DNA of 64,000 bases from Chitinivorax sp. PXF-14. Its GTDB lineage: Bacteria; Pseudomonadota; Gammaproteobacteria; Burkholderiales; SCOH01. The translations under genes were made by a program, and so were the position numbers. Shown here piece after piece: positions 42,983 to 59,100 of the stretch. The stretch covers positions 62,001 through 126,000 of the forward strand of contig NZ_JBFNXJ010000008.1 of the NCBI RefSeq assembly GCF_040812015.1. Reading direction: 5' to 3'. The notes under the pieces are model-generated. The model was not told the origin of the DNA and searched no databases. It saw only the letters and a program-made list of their open reading frames with translations. Within the stretch, counting starts at the first letter, position 1; every line of letters begins with the position of its first letter.

Positions 42983-44037
42983 GCGCGCATGTCTCCCAGC
43001 GCCAGTTTCTCGCCACGCCGTATCGACCGCGCCGCGATCAGGCCGAGCACCTGATCGATCATGGCCGGCGGCAGCCCGCCACCGGGCCGGCGCAGGCCGA
43101 CATTGGTGCTATCCAGCCGTTGCCCAGCCTCGATATCCTTCAGTGCGACCACGCTGCGCCGCGCCAGCACGCGCATGTCGAGCTCATCCTGGGTGGGCCT
43201 GATGTAGGGCGAGCCGAGCAGCGTGTGGGCCTGATGAATGGCTTGAATCCAGTCGCGCAGGCCATCCGGCTCCTCCGAGAACCAGTGATCGGGGCCCGGC
43301 AGGTTGTGGTCGAGCGTGAAGTGCTTTTCAAAAATCCGGGCCCCCAGGGCTGCCGCCACCATCGCGGCCGCCGCGCCCTGGGTATGATCGGAAAACCCGA
43401 CGAGCAAGCCGGGAAAAGCCTGCTGCAAAGTGGTGATCTTGGCGGCATTCACGTCCGCCGGCGGGGTTGGATATTGCGAGGTACACAGCAGCAGTGCCAC
43501 CGGCTGGCCACGGAACCAGCCGCTGGCTTCGAGCGCCAGATGCACGTCGGCGAGATCGCTCATCCCGCACGACAGGATCATTGGCAAGCCGGCCTCCGCA
43601 TAACTGCGCAGCAAGGGCAGGTTGCTGAAGTCGTCCGAGCCGATCTTGACTGCCGGCACGCCTATCGTCAGCAACAGATCCAGGTCGGTCCGGTTTTGCG
43701 GCGTCGAAAAGAAGGTGATGCCCAGCGCTTGGCAATGCGCCTTGATCTCCGCCCACTGCGCCGGAGCGAACTCGTAACGGCGGAACATGTCGAGCATGGG
43801 CTCGGTGACGGATTGGCCCTGCGAACGATAGGTAAAGGTCTGCCCGGGGTCGCCGCAGAATTCCTCGGCCTTGAAGGTCTGGAATTTGACGGCATCGGCG
43901 CCCGCAGCCTTGGCCGCCGCCACCATCTGCTTGGCCAGCTCGATGCTGCCGTTGTGATTGATGCCGACTTCCGCAATGCAGTAGGGCTCAGAATCGCGGC
44001 TGATCTGCCGATCACCGATATGGAAGGCGCTAGACAT
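42979..44037 (-). CDS. NeuB-family nonulosonate synthase (PseI/LegI/NeuB)
   Basis: A 352-residue enzyme condensing phosphoenolpyruvate with a six-carbon amino sugar to a nine-carbon acid. The barrel starts CIAEVGINHNGSIELAKQMV, with KFQTFKAEEF, the active site KIGSDDFSNLPLL, CTSQYPTPPADVN, SDHTQG and EKHFTLDHNLPGPDHWFSEE. The C-terminal about 60 residues are an SAF/antifreeze-like domain (RRSVVALKDIEAGQRLDSTN). The PGPDH motif resembles NeuB/LegI more than Helicobacter PseI, while the surrounding genes are pse type. A 96-base gap separates it from pseG. Confidence 0.88.
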   Translation of the reverse strand: MSSAFHIGDRQISRDSEPYCIAEVGINHNGSIELAKQMVAAAKAAGADAVKFQTFKAEEFCGDPGQTFTYRSQGQSVTEPMLDMFRRYEFAPAQWAEIKAHCQALGITFFSTPQNRTDLDLLLTIGVPAVKIGSDDFSNLPLLRSYAEAGLPMILSCGMSDLADVHLALEASGWFRGQPVALLLCTSQYPTPPADVNAAKITTLQQAFPGLLVGFSDHTQGAAAAMVAAALGARIFEKHFTLDHNLPGPDHWFSEEPDGLRDWIQAIHQAHTLLGSPYIRPTQDELDMRVLARRSVVALKDIEAGQRLDSTNVGLRRPGGGLPPAMIDQVLGLIAARSIRRGEKLALGDMRA

Positions 44038-44133
44038 GGCGGCCTCGCTGTTTCAACATGCTTCCCCTTCGCCCAGCTCGTCCGGCTGGTGTCTTATCAA
44101 TGTTCTTCCGTATTGCCTGACGGCGCGCCGGGC

Positions 44134-45162
44134 TCAGGCCGGCATCGCGGCCAACAAGGCTTCGCAGACCCGCTGCGCGCCTGCACCGTCGACCAGCTCC
44201 CAGGCCTTGCTGGACATCCTGCTCAGGCTTGCCGAGTCGAGTGCACGCAAGGCGCTGAGGTAGTCGTCGCTGGTCAGTATTTCGGCCCAGCCGAGGGTAC
44301 AAATTGCGCCGTAGGCTTCCAGCGCCGCCGTGGCTTCGCGCTGGTTGTCCGCCATGATGCTGACCAATGCTGGTGCACCGACCGCGCAGCGCTCCCAGCT
44401 TGCCGAGCCACCGGCCCCCAGCACCAGATCGGCTGCCGCGAGTAGCCGCGCCATGTAATCGATCTGGCAATGGTAGCGCCAATGGTGCTGGGCGCAGAAT
44501 GCGGCAATCTCGGCGCGCCCCGGATGGGCAGCCCCCACCACCACGTCCACCTCGATGTCGGTACGCCATTGCGCGAGCGCCACCAAGGCTTTCATGGTCT
44601 CGCCCTTGTCGTCGCCCCCAGTATAGAACACCACGATGCGATCGAGCCGCCCTGCCCTGGGTGCGGTTGTCTGCCGCGCGCGCGCGAATTCGGGCCGCAG
44701 CAGCGCAAAGCGCGGGCCGAGCAAGGCCAGGGTGTCGGGCGGCAACAACCCGTCATAGCGGGCAAGCGGGTCCTGGTGGAGGTTCTGGTCGATCAGCACA
44801 TCGCAGTCGTGACTACGGTTGGCGATGTCGTCGATGACGGCGAGGCTCCGCACCTGGCCCCGAACCGAGCGCTCCCAGCCGGCGTCGAGCGCATACGCGT
44901 CGACGATCAGCAGCCCTGCCGGCTGGTGGCCGAGCTCGGCGGCGCACAGCGCGGCATCCTGCTGCCAATCGAGCGTCGATGGCAGCCGGCAGAGCGCGAA
45001 CCCCTGCTGCTCGATCAGCGCCAGCGGCGCCCCGGGCAAGGCCCGGCTGAAAAACCGGACGGCATGCCCGCGTGCGGCGAACTCCGCGGCCAGGGTCAGG
45101 CAGCGCATGATATGGCCGGTGCCGATGTCGAGCCCGCCGTCGGCGCGAAATGCAACGTTCAA
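44134..45162 (-). CDS. pseG: UDP-2,4-diacetamido-2,4,6-trideoxy-beta-L-altropyranose hydrolase
   Basis: A 342-residue GT-B-type hydrolase that removes UDP to release the six-carbon precursor for the synthase. Family start VAFRADGGLDIGTGHIMRCL (glycine-rich loop and the catalytic His in GTGH), DCDVLIDQNLHQDPL, FYTGGDDKGETMKALV, and DLVLGAGGSASWERCAVGAP for the nucleotide site. Overlaps pseF by 4 bases. Confidence 0.9.
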   Translation of the reverse strand: MNVAFRADGGLDIGTGHIMRCLTLAAEFAARGHAVRFFSRALPGAPLALIEQQGFALCRLPSTLDWQQDAALCAAELGHQPAGLLIVDAYALDAGWERSVRGQVRSLAVIDDIANRSHDCDVLIDQNLHQDPLARYDGLLPPDTLALLGPRFALLRPEFARARQTTAPRAGRLDRIVVFYTGGDDKGETMKALVALAQWRTDIEVDVVVGAAHPGRAEIAAFCAQHHWRYHCQIDYMARLLAAADLVLGAGGSASWERCAVGAPALVSIMADNQREATAALEAYGAICTLGWAEILTSDDYLSALRALDSASLSRMSSKAWELVDGAGAQRVCEALLAAMPA

Positions 45163-45851
45163 GCGCCAAACCCCGCGTGGTTGGCAACGGCCAGGGCCAG
45201 TTCGTAGTCGTCGCGCGTATCGATGTCGATCGAGCGATGAAACGGCATCAGATGGCCACGCATGCCCGGCCCGTAGAATTCCCTGTCGCGCAGAAAAGTG
45301 TCGACCGTCACCGCGTAGGTGCTACCATTTCCGGCCAGCAGCGTGCCGATGCGCTCTGAGCGCAGATTGGCGAGCGCCGGCCACATCGGGATCAGTACCC
45401 CCTGCTCGTCCTGTTTCAGCGCCTGATGCGGGTAGTGGCTGAACGTGGTTACTGCGACGGCATAGTCGCAGCGCCCAGGCTCGATCAGCCCAACCGTTGC
45501 CGCGATATCGTCAGCCGTGCGCAGCGGTGCCGTGGCGTAGCAGCAGCACAGCAGCTCGTATTGGCGGCCGGCCTGCGCTTCACGCGCCAGCAAGTCGATG
45601 CATACTTCGGCAACCGTCGACTGGTCGGTCGCCAGATCGGCGTGGCGCATGTCGACCTGCGCCCCGGCGGCATGGGCAACGGCTGCGATCTCATGGTCTT
45701 CGGTCGATACCACGACGCGGTCGAACAGGGCCGTCGCCAGGGCCGCCCTGACCGTGTACGCAAGGATGGGGGTGCCGCGAAAATCGAGGATGTTCTTGCG
45801 TGGCAGACGTTTCGAGCCGCCACGCGCCGGAATCACGGCAATGCGTTTCAT
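45159..45851 (-). CDS. pseF: Pseudaminic acid (acylneuraminate-type) cytidylyltransferase
   Basis: A 230-residue enzyme joining CTP and the nonulosonic acid to give CMP-sugar, the donor for transfer. It has the nucleotide motif IPARGGSKRLPRKNILDF and the PseF-type LLCCCYATAPLRTADDI, then SERIGTLLAGNGSTYAV and RSIDIDTRDDYELAL near the end. Follows the NeuB2 gene after 6 bases. Confidence 0.9.
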   Translation of the reverse strand: MKRIAVIPARGGSKRLPRKNILDFRGTPILAYTVRAALATALFDRVVVSTEDHEIAAVAHAAGAQVDMRHADLATDQSTVAEVCIDLLAREAQAGRQYELLCCCYATAPLRTADDIAATVGLIEPGRCDYAVAVTTFSHYPHQALKQDEQGVLIPMWPALANLRSERIGTLLAGNGSTYAVTVDTFLRDREFYGPGMRGHLMPFHRSIDIDTRDDYELALAVANHAGFGA

Positions 45852-45857
45852 GGCGGA

Positions 45858-46921
45858 TCAGTCGGCGAGGTCGGTGAGCTTGAGCGCGTGTCCGGCCGGC
45901 AATGCATGGACCAGTTTCATGTCGACCAGCCGTTCATACATGTCCGGGCCGATGCCGAAACCCGGGCGGCGGAACTCGACCTCGGCCTCCCCCAGACGCT
46001 GGCCAGCCTGCGCCGGCGCCTTCAGGTACACACTGCGGCGTACGCGCTGGCGCTTGGTGAGCTCCTCCGCATGCATGATCCGGCGGTGCCCCCCAAGGGC
46101 GACTTCCACATCGCGGATGGTGCGGATGAAGCCGCGCATCTCGTGCGGCTCAAGCGAAAAGATGTGCTCGACGCTGCGCGTGGCGCGGTCTTCGGTGATG
46201 GTTTTCTCGAGCAGATTGGCACCGAGCGCGAGCGCCGCGACATCCATCTCCCAGCCCGGCGTGTGGTCGGAAAACGCCACCGGATACGGAAACAGCCGCT
46301 TCAGGGTGGTGATGATGTTGAGATTGATGCTCGACAAGCGGGCCGGATAGCCGGAGGGGCACTGATGGATGATGATATTTTCGTTACCCTCGGAACGGAT
46401 CACATCCACCGCCGCTTCGACCTCGCCGAGCGTCGCGCTGCCGGTGTCGAGCTGAATGCACATGCCGGTGCGGGCTGCCTTGCGGATCAGCGGAAAATGG
46501 TTGACGTCGGCCGATGCGATCTTGATCGAGGCGCAGCCGAGGTCTTCCAGCAAGGCAATATCTTCGTCGAACGACACCGTGGAGAAGAACGCCAGGTTGA
46601 GGCTGTCGCAATAGTGCTTGAGCTCGCGCCATTCGTGCTCCTGCAGACAGCGCCGGCAAAGGATCTCGTACAAGGACTCTTCGACGGTTTCCGTCTGGCC
46701 GCTGGCGCGGTCGACGAGAACCTCGTAGGAAAAGGTCAGCTGCTTGTCCGCGCACAGCCTGTCCGGGTCGAATATCTGGAATTTGACCGCATCGGCCCCC
46801 GCTTCGGCGGCGAGCTTCACCAGGCGTTTGGCGGATTCCAGGCTGTTATGGGTAGGGCCGGCTTCATAGGTGATGAAGCACGGCTCGCTATCTCCGACGT
46901 GACGATTGCCAAATGACACAC

Positions 46922-46925
<4 letters not shown>
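45858..46925 (-). CDS. Second NeuB-family synthase
   Basis: A 355-residue paralogue of the synthase at 42979. The barrel begins FITYEAGPTHNSLESAKRLV, with KFQIFDPDRL, KIASADVNHFPLI, HQCPSGYPARLSSIN, FSDHTPGWEMDVAALALGAN and EKTITEDRATRSVEHIFSLE; the C-terminal SAF domain ends with RRPGFGIGPDMYERLVDMKL. The two synthases differ at the PEP/sugar-contact motif (HFTLDHNLPGPDH against TITEDRATRSVEH), so they probably use different sugars. Overlaps pseC by 4 bases. Which of the two is the true PseI cannot be settled by eye. Confidence 0.85.
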
Positions 46926-49122
<2,197 letters not shown>

Positions 49123-50598
49123 CTATTGCTGCGTGTTGGCGCTCGGCGTCAGCATGGCGTTGATGTGCCCCAGCAGGATGCGCCGGCAATTGGCCAGCAT
49201 CCCAGCCCAGTCGCCGGGTTTGGCCTGCATGTGGCTGACCACGCCGGGATACCAGCGCGAGCGGTTGCCCGGCCCTTGCCAGCGCCATTCCGCCGCGTGC
49301 GGCAGCATGGCCCAGGCGGCGATGTCGAGCGCACCGGCCAGGTTCAGCACGGCCGTGTCGACCGAGATCAGCAGTTCGACATTGGCCAGCAGCGCCGCGC
49401 TGTCTTCAAAATCGTGGATGTGATCGCTCAGGTCGAGCGTCCGGCCATAGCGGGCCAGCGTGGCAAACTCATCGCGGCGGTCGATCTGCAGATTGACGAA
49501 CGTCAACATCGGGACGTCGGCAAACATGGCGGCGAACTGTTCGATCGGGCAGTCGCGCTGCCTGACGCCGGCGGCGTCGGGGTTGCCAGCCCAACGCACG
49601 GCAACGCGCACCGAGTCGCGATAGGGATCGAGCAAGGCCTTCCATGCCGTCAGCTTCGGTTCGCCGGCTTGCAGATATGGGGTCAGGTTGGGCACGCTGT
49701 CGGCGGTGGTGCCGAACAGGGCGGGCAGGCTACCGAGTGCGATCTGCCAGTCGCACGGTGGCGGGGTCGCGCCGACGGGCACGAATTCGATGTCGGGAAA
49801 GCTGTTGCGGAACAGGCTGAGCAGGGATGCCGGCGCCTCGACGACCAAGCTCACGCCCTGGCCCGCAATCAGCGGCAGATAGCGGCTGAACAGGATGGCA
49901 TCGCCCTGCCCTTGGTCGTTGTAGACAAAGACACGCTTCCCCTGCTCGATCTGCCCCGTCCAGCGCGGCTGAGTCAGCGTCGGCTGCACGCTCAGACGTG
50001 GGTCGAGCCGCCATTCGAACGCCTGCCAGCCAGCCGTGTAGTCCCCTGCTGCCAACAAGCTCAGAGCCAGTTGCTGGTGCGCCTGGATCAGACTCGGGTC
50101 GAGCGACAAGGCACGGCGGTAGCCGTCGGCAGCCAGCTGGAACTGGCCGAGCTGGCGATAGGCCTCGGCCAGGTTGAAATGGGACAAGGCCTGGTCCGGC
50201 TTCAATTCCGCGACCTTGGAAAGCGCCACGATGGCACCGTTGATCTCACCGAGATCGAGACAGGTCAGCCCTGCCCGCTCCAGCAGTTCGAGTGCGTCCG
50301 GCTGCAACTGGGCCGCCAGCCCAAGCATCGCCACGGCCTCGTCGTAACGGCCCGCCGCGCGGTAGAGCTCACCCAGATTGCTGGCGTAGCGGGCATTGTC
50401 GGGGGCTTTCTGATGGCAGAACTCCATCGCCTGGATGGCGTTGCTGGTTTCGCCAAGCTGAAACCAGGCGAGGCCGAATACTTCCAGCGCATTCAGATCA
50501 TGGGGATCGTGATCGAGCGCGGCGGTTGCCTGCTCGATCGCGTCCTGCCAGCGCCGCTCGTTGTAGGCAGCTGTCGCGGCATCGAATGCGGGATTCAT
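49123..50598 (-). CDS. TPR protein with GT9/GT41-like C-terminal domain
   Basis: A 491-residue cytoplasmic protein. Residues about 1-215 carry five to six tetratricopeptide repeats (AYNERRWQDAIEQATAALDH; NLGELYRAAGRYDEAVAMLG; NLAEAYRQLGQFQLAADGYR). From about 240 a GT-B-like domain follows (KRVFVYNDQGQGDAILFSRY, VRVAVRWAGNPDA, LLISVDTAVLNLAGALDIAA), as in TPR proteins of flagellar glycosylation loci. ATG 50598 has AGAGGA well spaced; ATG 50604 overlaps the def stop but sits too near that site. Location between def and pseB suggests a part in glycan transfer. Confidence 0.75.
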   Translation of the reverse strand: MNPAFDAATAAYNERRWQDAIEQATAALDHDPHDLNALEVFGLAWFQLGETSNAIQAMEFCHQKAPDNARYASNLGELYRAAGRYDEAVAMLGLAAQLQPDALELLERAGLTCLDLGEINGAIVALSKVAELKPDQALSHFNLAEAYRQLGQFQLAADGYRRALSLDPSLIQAHQQLALSLLAAGDYTAGWQAFEWRLDPRLSVQPTLTQPRWTGQIEQGKRVFVYNDQGQGDAILFSRYLPLIAGQGVSLVVEAPASLLSLFRNSFPDIEFVPVGATPPPCDWQIALGSLPALFGTTADSVPNLTPYLQAGEPKLTAWKALLDPYRDSVRVAVRWAGNPDAAGVRQRDCPIEQFAAMFADVPMLTFVNLQIDRRDEFATLARYGRTLDLSDHIHDFEDSAALLANVELLISVDTAVLNLAGALDIAAWAMLPHAAEWRWQGPGNRSRWYPGVVSHMQAKPGDWAGMLANCRRILLGHINAMLTPSANTQQ

Positions 50599-50600
50599 AC

Positions 50601-51143
50601 TCATTCCTCTAACGGCAGATTGTCAGCAAACAACACATCGGCAAAGCCGAACTGGCGCAGGTCGCGGATGCGCATCGGGTACAGGATGCCCCACAGGTGG
50701 TCGCATTCGTGCTGCACCACCCTGGCGTGAAACCCGTCTACGGTACGCTCGATCGCACGTCCCCACTGATCCACGCCCGCATAGCGCAGATGACTGTAGC
50801 GCGGCACCTGCCCGCGCAGGCCCGGCACGGAAAGGCAGCCTTCCCAGTCTTCTTCCTGCTCGTCGCCAAGCGGCGTCAACACCGGGTTGCACAGCACCGT
50901 ATACGGCACCGGCTCGGCATCCGGATAACGCGGGTTGGTCCGCGGTTCGCGGCTGCCGAAGATCACTACCTGCTGGCTCACACCGATCTGCGGCGCGGCG
51001 ATACCTGCGCCATTGAGAGCCTTCATGGTGTCTTCCAGGTCGCGCACCAGGGCATGCAATTCGGGCGTATCGAACTGTTCGATGGGCTGCGCCCGCTGCC
51101 ACAGCAGAGGCTCGCCCATCTTGAGCACGGGTTTAATCGGCAT
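50601..51143 (-). CDS. def: Peptide deformylase
   Basis: A 180-residue metallohydrolase removing formyl from nascent N-terminal Met. All three motifs are present: [20 protein letters not shown] with the metal-binding Cys, and [12 protein letters not shown] with HExxH. The tail [15 protein letters not shown] is extended compared with E. coli Def. No fmt gene is beside it, so this may be a second deformylase copy; in this position it overlaps mtaP and TPR genes. Confidence 0.93.
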   Translation of the reverse strand: MPIKPVLKMGEPLLWQRAQPIEQFDTPELHALVRDLEDTMKALNGAGIAAPQIGVSQQVVIFGSREPRTNPRYPDAEPVPYTVLCNPVLTPLGDEQEEDWEGCLSVPGLRGQVPRYSHLRYAGVDQWGRAIERTVDGFHARVVQHECDHLWGILYPMRIRDLRQFGFADVLFADNLPLEE

Positions 51144-51879
51144 CGTGATCGACTACATATTCCAGGACGTTGCGAACATTGACGAGCGCCTGCGTGACCA
51201 CACCGTCGATGGCGTTCCAGTCTATTCCTCGCCCGCCCGGATCGCGCCCGGCAGCAAAGTTGGCGACTACGCCGAGAGCTGCGTATTCGAGCCCCAACTC
51301 ACGCGCCAGGGCGGCCTCGGGCATGCCCGTCATGCCGACCATATCGGCACCATCGCGCTGGAGCCGGTTGATCTCGGCGGCCGTTTCCAGCCTGGGCCCT
51401 TGCGTCGCGGCATACACGCCGCCGTCGATTGCCGGACTGCCCGCCACCTTGGCGGCCTTGAGCAGGCGGCGGCGCAGCTTATCCGAATAGGGCTCGGTGA
51501 AATCGATATGGGTCACCGGCTTCTCTCCACCTTCAAAATAGGTGAATTTGCGGCTGTAGGTGTAGTCGATGATCTGGTCAGGTACCACCAGCGCACCGGG
51601 CACCAGGTCCTCGCGGATACCGCCGACCGAGGCGATGGCGACGATGCGCTTGACCTTTTGCGACGCAAGCGCCCAGATATTGGCGCGGTAGTTGATTTCG
51701 TGCGGGGGGATGGTGTGGCCGTAACCGTGCCGTGCCAGGAACACGACATTGTGCTTCTTGATGTGCCCGAAGGTCAGCGCGCCGGAAGGCTCGCCATAAG
51801 GCGTGCGGATCACCTGCCGATGAGTGATCTCGAGATTGGCGAGCTGGGTCATGCCCGTGCCGCCGATAATCGCAAGCAT
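51133..51879 (-). CDS. mtaP: 5'-methylthioadenosine/S-methyl-5'-thioinosine phosphorylase
   Basis: A 248-residue purine nucleoside phosphorylase-type enzyme that cleaves methylthio-nucleosides with phosphate in methionine salvage. [12 protein letters not shown] is the phosphate loop, [20 protein letters not shown] the conserved core, [12 protein letters not shown] and [20 protein letters not shown] the base site. The MTG-MPEA segment is like Pseudomonas methylthioinosine phosphorylase, so that substrate is possible. A GAGGAGA site precedes the start. Overlaps def by 11 bases. Confidence 0.88.
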   Translation of the reverse strand: MLAIIGGTGMTQLANLEITHRQVIRTPYGEPSGALTFGHIKKHNVVFLARHGYGHTIPPHEINYRANIWALASQKVKRIVAIASVGGIREDLVPGALVVPDQIIDYTYSRKFTYFEGGEKPVTHIDFTEPYSDKLRRRLLKAAKVAGSPAIDGGVYAATQGPRLETAAEINRLQRDGADMVGMTGMPEAALARELGLEYAALGVVANFAAGRDPGGRGIDWNAIDGVVTQALVNVRNVLEYVVDHDAD

Positions 51880-51972
51880 TCGATCTCCTCAATATTCTGA
51901 TCGTTTGCAGGATTATCGGCGGTTTCTCACCGGAGCGCCAGTAGCGGCGCGGGTTGCCGCGTTTTCGGCGGC

Positions 51973-52854
51973 TTAGTTGGACCAGTCGCAGTGATGTTCC
52001 TTGAGGAAGGCCGAGAACTCGGGGCCGACCTCCGGGTGCTTCAGGCCATACTCGATCGTCGCCTTCAGGTAGCCGAGTTTGGAGCCGCAGTCATAACGGA
52101 CGCCCTCAAACTCCTGGGCGAACACCGCCTCGTATTTGAGCAGTGCGGCGATGCCGTCGGTCAGCTGGATTTCGCCACCCGCGCCTGGCTGCACATTGAG
52201 CAGCATGTCGAAGATGCGCGGCGTGAGAATGTAGCGGCCGACCACGCCGAGGGTGGACGGCGACTCTTCGGGCTTGGGCTTCTCGACGATCGAGCGCACG
52301 CGGTGAACATCGGGCTTTTCTTCATCGACGGCAACGATGCCGTAGGAGCTGGTTTCTTCGCGCTTGACGTTCTGCACGCCAAGGATCGAGCAATGGCAGC
52401 GGTCGAACTCCTCGACCATCTGCTGCATGACCGGCTTGTTGGCGTCACACAGGTCGTCCGCGAGGATGACGGCGAACGGCTCATTGCCGACCACCGGCTG
52501 CGCGCACAGCACGGCGTGGCCGAGGCCCAGTGCCTCCGGCTGGCGAATGTAGACGCAGGTAATGTTCTTGGGGATGATCGAGCGGACGATATCGAGCATC
52601 TTCTGCTTGTTGCGCATTTCGAGCTCGGTCTCGAGCTCGTAAGCCTTGTCGAAATGATCTTCGATCGAACGCTTGTTGCGACCCGTGATGAAGATCATCT
52701 CGGTGATGCCCGCGCGCACCGCTTCTTCGACGGCGTACTGGATCAGCGGCTTGTCGACGATCGACATCATCTCCTTCGGGCTCGCCTTGGTGGCGGGCAG
52801 GAAACGAGTCCCCATACCGGCGACTGGAAACACCGCTTTTCTGACTTTCTGCAT
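51973..52854 (-). CDS. galU: UTP-glucose-1-phosphate uridylyltransferase
   Basis: A 293-residue nucleotidyltransferase making UDP-glucose for surface polysaccharides. N-terminal [20 protein letters not shown] and [20 protein letters not shown], metal site [11 protein letters not shown], and sugar-phosphate site [18 protein letters not shown]. Length matches E. coli GalU. It is separated from mtaP by 93 bases and from ligA by 33. Confidence 0.96.
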   Translation of the reverse strand: MQKVRKAVFPVAGMGTRFLPATKASPKEMMSIVDKPLIQYAVEEAVRAGITEMIFITGRNKRSIEDHFDKAYELETELEMRNKQKMLDIVRSIIPKNITCVYIRQPEALGLGHAVLCAQPVVGNEPFAVILADDLCDANKPVMQQMVEEFDRCHCSILGVQNVKREETSSYGIVAVDEEKPDVHRVRSIVEKPKPEESPSTLGVVGRYILTPRIFDMLLNVQPGAGGEIQLTDGIAALLKYEAVFAQEFEGVRYDCGSKLGYLKATIEYGLKHPEVGPEFSAFLKEHHCDWSN

Positions 52855-52887
52855 TCTTGTATTCCCCTAAATTTGATCAAGCAAACG

Positions 52888-56027
<3,140 letters not shown>

Positions 56028-56135
56028 GTATGGCTACTAAGGTAAGTGCAACGTTTATCTGTATTTTCCGTTATTGCGCGCGGCCCCGACAACTACTTTA
56101 GAGTTTGCTGAATTGACGGCTGCCGCGAGTTTCGC

Positions 56136-59100
56136 TCACGCCGGGGCGGCTTCGCGCATCGACAGGGCCTCTTCGATATCAACTGCCACGACCCGCGACA
56201 CGCCTTTCTCCTGCATGGTGATGCCGACCAGCTGATCGGCCATCTCCATGGTGATCTTGTTGTGGCTGATGTACAAAAACTGCGTGGCCATCGACATGCG
56301 CTTGACCATTTCGCAGAAACGACCGGTATTGGCGTCGTCGAGCGGCGCATCGACCTCGTCGAGCAGGCAGAACGGTGCCGGGTTGAGCTGGAACAGCGAA
56401 AACACCAGGCTCAGCGCCGTCAGCGCCTTCTCGCCGCCTGACAGCAGGTGGATCGTGCTGTTCTTCTTGCCCGGCGGCTGGGCAATCACCTGCACGCCCG
56501 CATCGAGTATGGTCTCGCCGGTCATCACGAGCCGCGCCTGGCCGCCGCCGAACAGCAGCGGGAACAGCTCGGTCATCGAGGCATTGACCTTATCGAAGGT
56601 CGATTGCAATAGTTCGCTCGACTCCTTGTCGATCTTGCGAATCGCTGCTTCGAGCATCTCCATGGCTTCGAGCAGGTCGACCGCCTGGGTATCGAGGAAC
56701 TGCTTGCGCGTGCGCGACTCGTCCAGCTCCTGCATCGCCGCCAGGTTGACCGCGCCAAGCGAGTTGATCTGCTGTGTCAGGCTGCCGATCTGCCCCACCA
56801 GCGAGCCGACCTTGCTGCCCGGTGCCAGCAGGTGCTGCAGCGCTGCCTCGTCGGCGTTGGCATCGGCGAGCTCTTGCGAGAAGCGCTCGACTGCCAGCCT
56901 CGCCTCCTGCTCCTTGAGCCTGAGCTCGTTGATGCGCTCGCGCAGCGGATCGAGGCTGTGTTCGATGCGCATCTTGTCCGCCTCGAGCTCGCGCAGCCGG
57001 TTGGTGGCGTGGCCCACCGTGTCGCGCGCGCGCGCCAGCTCGACTTCGCGCTCGGCGCGGCGGTTCAGCGCACTCTGGATCGATTCGTCAAGCACGGTCG
57101 GGTCGAAGCCTTCGAGCTCGATCTGCAATTCCTCGACACGGGCGGTCAGCTCTTCGCGTTGATCGCCATGCCCGCGCGCCACGTTGTCGAGCTCGATCAG
57201 CTTGTTTTGCGCCGTCTTCAGCTGGAACTCGGCTTCGCGCGCCTCGCGTTCGGCCTCGCGCAACTGGCCGCGAGCACGCTCCAGCGCCGCTTCCTGGCTC
57301 GCTCGCGCGGTCCTGGCACTGTCCAGTGCCTCGGCGAGCGCGTTGACCTGCTCGTCCAGCTCCTCGCGGCGATAGTCCGCCTCGCCGCGCGACTCGGTTT
57401 CGATGGCGATCGACGCCCCCACCTCGTCGAGTTCGCTGCGAATCTGCTCGCCACGCTGGGTCACGCGCTCCGTGGCCTGCTGCTGCCTGACCAGGTCGAG
57501 TTGCAGCTGATGCAGGCGGTGCGCAGTCTGGTCGCTGTCCTGGCGCAGGCGTTGGTAATCGGCCTGATTGGCACCGTGGGCCTGCTCGGCCTGCGTTTGC
57601 GCCGCCCGGGCGCCATGCAGCTGCGCCTGCAGGCCGACGATGTCGCTTTCCAGCTGCTCGATCTCGCGCTGCCGGGCGATCATGCCGGACATCGCATTGT
57701 CGGGCGCAAAAAAACGCACGCTATGGCGGGTGGCAATCAGCCCGTTGCGCGTCACCAGGCAGCTGCCGACGGGCAGCGCTGCCTGCTGGGCCGCCAGCTG
57801 GGCGTCGTCGTCGCAGCAGTAAACCATGGCCAGCCAGTCGGCCAGTACACCGCCAACCGCGCCGTCACGGCAACGTAAACGGTGCTGTAACGATGCCAGA
57901 TCGGCCGGCTCGGGCATCGTACCTGCCGCCACCGGGGCGCCCGGCGCGTAAAGCGTTAACCGGCCCGGCGCCGGCTCGTCGATCAGCGCCGCCCACTGCG
58001 CCTGCCCTGCAGGCAAGGCCTGGAGCCGATCCTGGAGCACCGCTTCGAGCGCGGTCTCCCAGCCGGCATCGACCTCGACGGATTGCCACAGGCGGCTCAA
58101 GCCTTCGAGCCCATGGCGTTTGAGCCAGATGCCGAGCTGCTGATCCTGATCGACCTGCTTCTGCAACTTGCCGAGTGCCGCGCACTGCGCTTCGGCCCGC
58201 GTCAGCGCCTGCTGCGTCTGCTGCGTGGCAAGCTGTGCCTCGCGCCGCGCATGGTCGAGCGCGGGCAGCGCCTCCTGCAGCGTCAGCAGGCCCTCTTCGA
58301 GCATCAGCCGGCGCTCCTCGTACTCGGCCACCTCGGCCTCGGCGCCCTCCAGCGCGGCGGTATCGACCGCGGGCAAGGTGCCCAGCTCCTGCTTCAGCCT
58401 ATCCCGCCGTTGCTCCAGCTGCTGGATGGCCTTGAGCGCGTGGTTGCGATTGGCGGCCTCAAGCTCGCGCGCCTGCTGCGCCTGCGCGAGCTTGGCCTGG
58501 ATCTCGCTGAACGACTGCTGCACCGAGCGGAACTGCGTTTCGGCCTCGGGCAGCGCATCGTTGGCCGTGAACAGCCGCTCCTGGCCGATCTCCACCCGCT
58601 CCTGGGCGATCTCGATCTCGCCGCGCCAGTGGGTCAGCAGCTCCTGCGTGGTGTGGGTATGCTGATCGAGCTGGGCCAGCTGGTTGCGGAACTGCGTGAT
58701 CTGGTTACCGATGCGGCTGCGGCTGTCCTTGAGGTGGACGATCTGCTGTTCGAGCCGCGCCACCTCGGCGTTGGCTTCGTACAGGCGTCCCTGTGCATTG
58801 TGCAGCTCATCCGACGCGCTGAAATGAGTCTCGCGCAGTTGCTCGAGCTGCGCCTCGGTATCGCGCAAGCCGGCCGTGGCTGCTTCCAGCTCGTTGACGG
58901 CGACGCCGATATCGCGCGCCAGCCTTTCCTGCTCTTTCTGTGCGTCCTGCTTGCGCAGCAAGGCCAGCAAGTTCTGCGTATTGTCGAGCGTCATGCGCAG
59001 CTGCTGGTACTTTTCGGCGACTTCGGCCTGCACCGCGAGTTTTTCGAGCTGGGTTTCGAGCTCCTGGCGGATGTCGTCGACACGGGTGAGATTGTCGCGC

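Noticed and set aside
44038-44133. Short minus-strand frame before the NeuB-family gene (MLKQRGRHV) as a leader peptide
   Set aside because: Nine codons without a clear ribosome binding site or regulatory structure; probably just the intergenic gap after pseG.
49123-50604. Plus-strand long open frames opposite the pse, GT and smc genes
   Set aside because: They are complementary shadows of high-GC coding sequence, rich in Arg/His/Gln, lacking start signals and domains.
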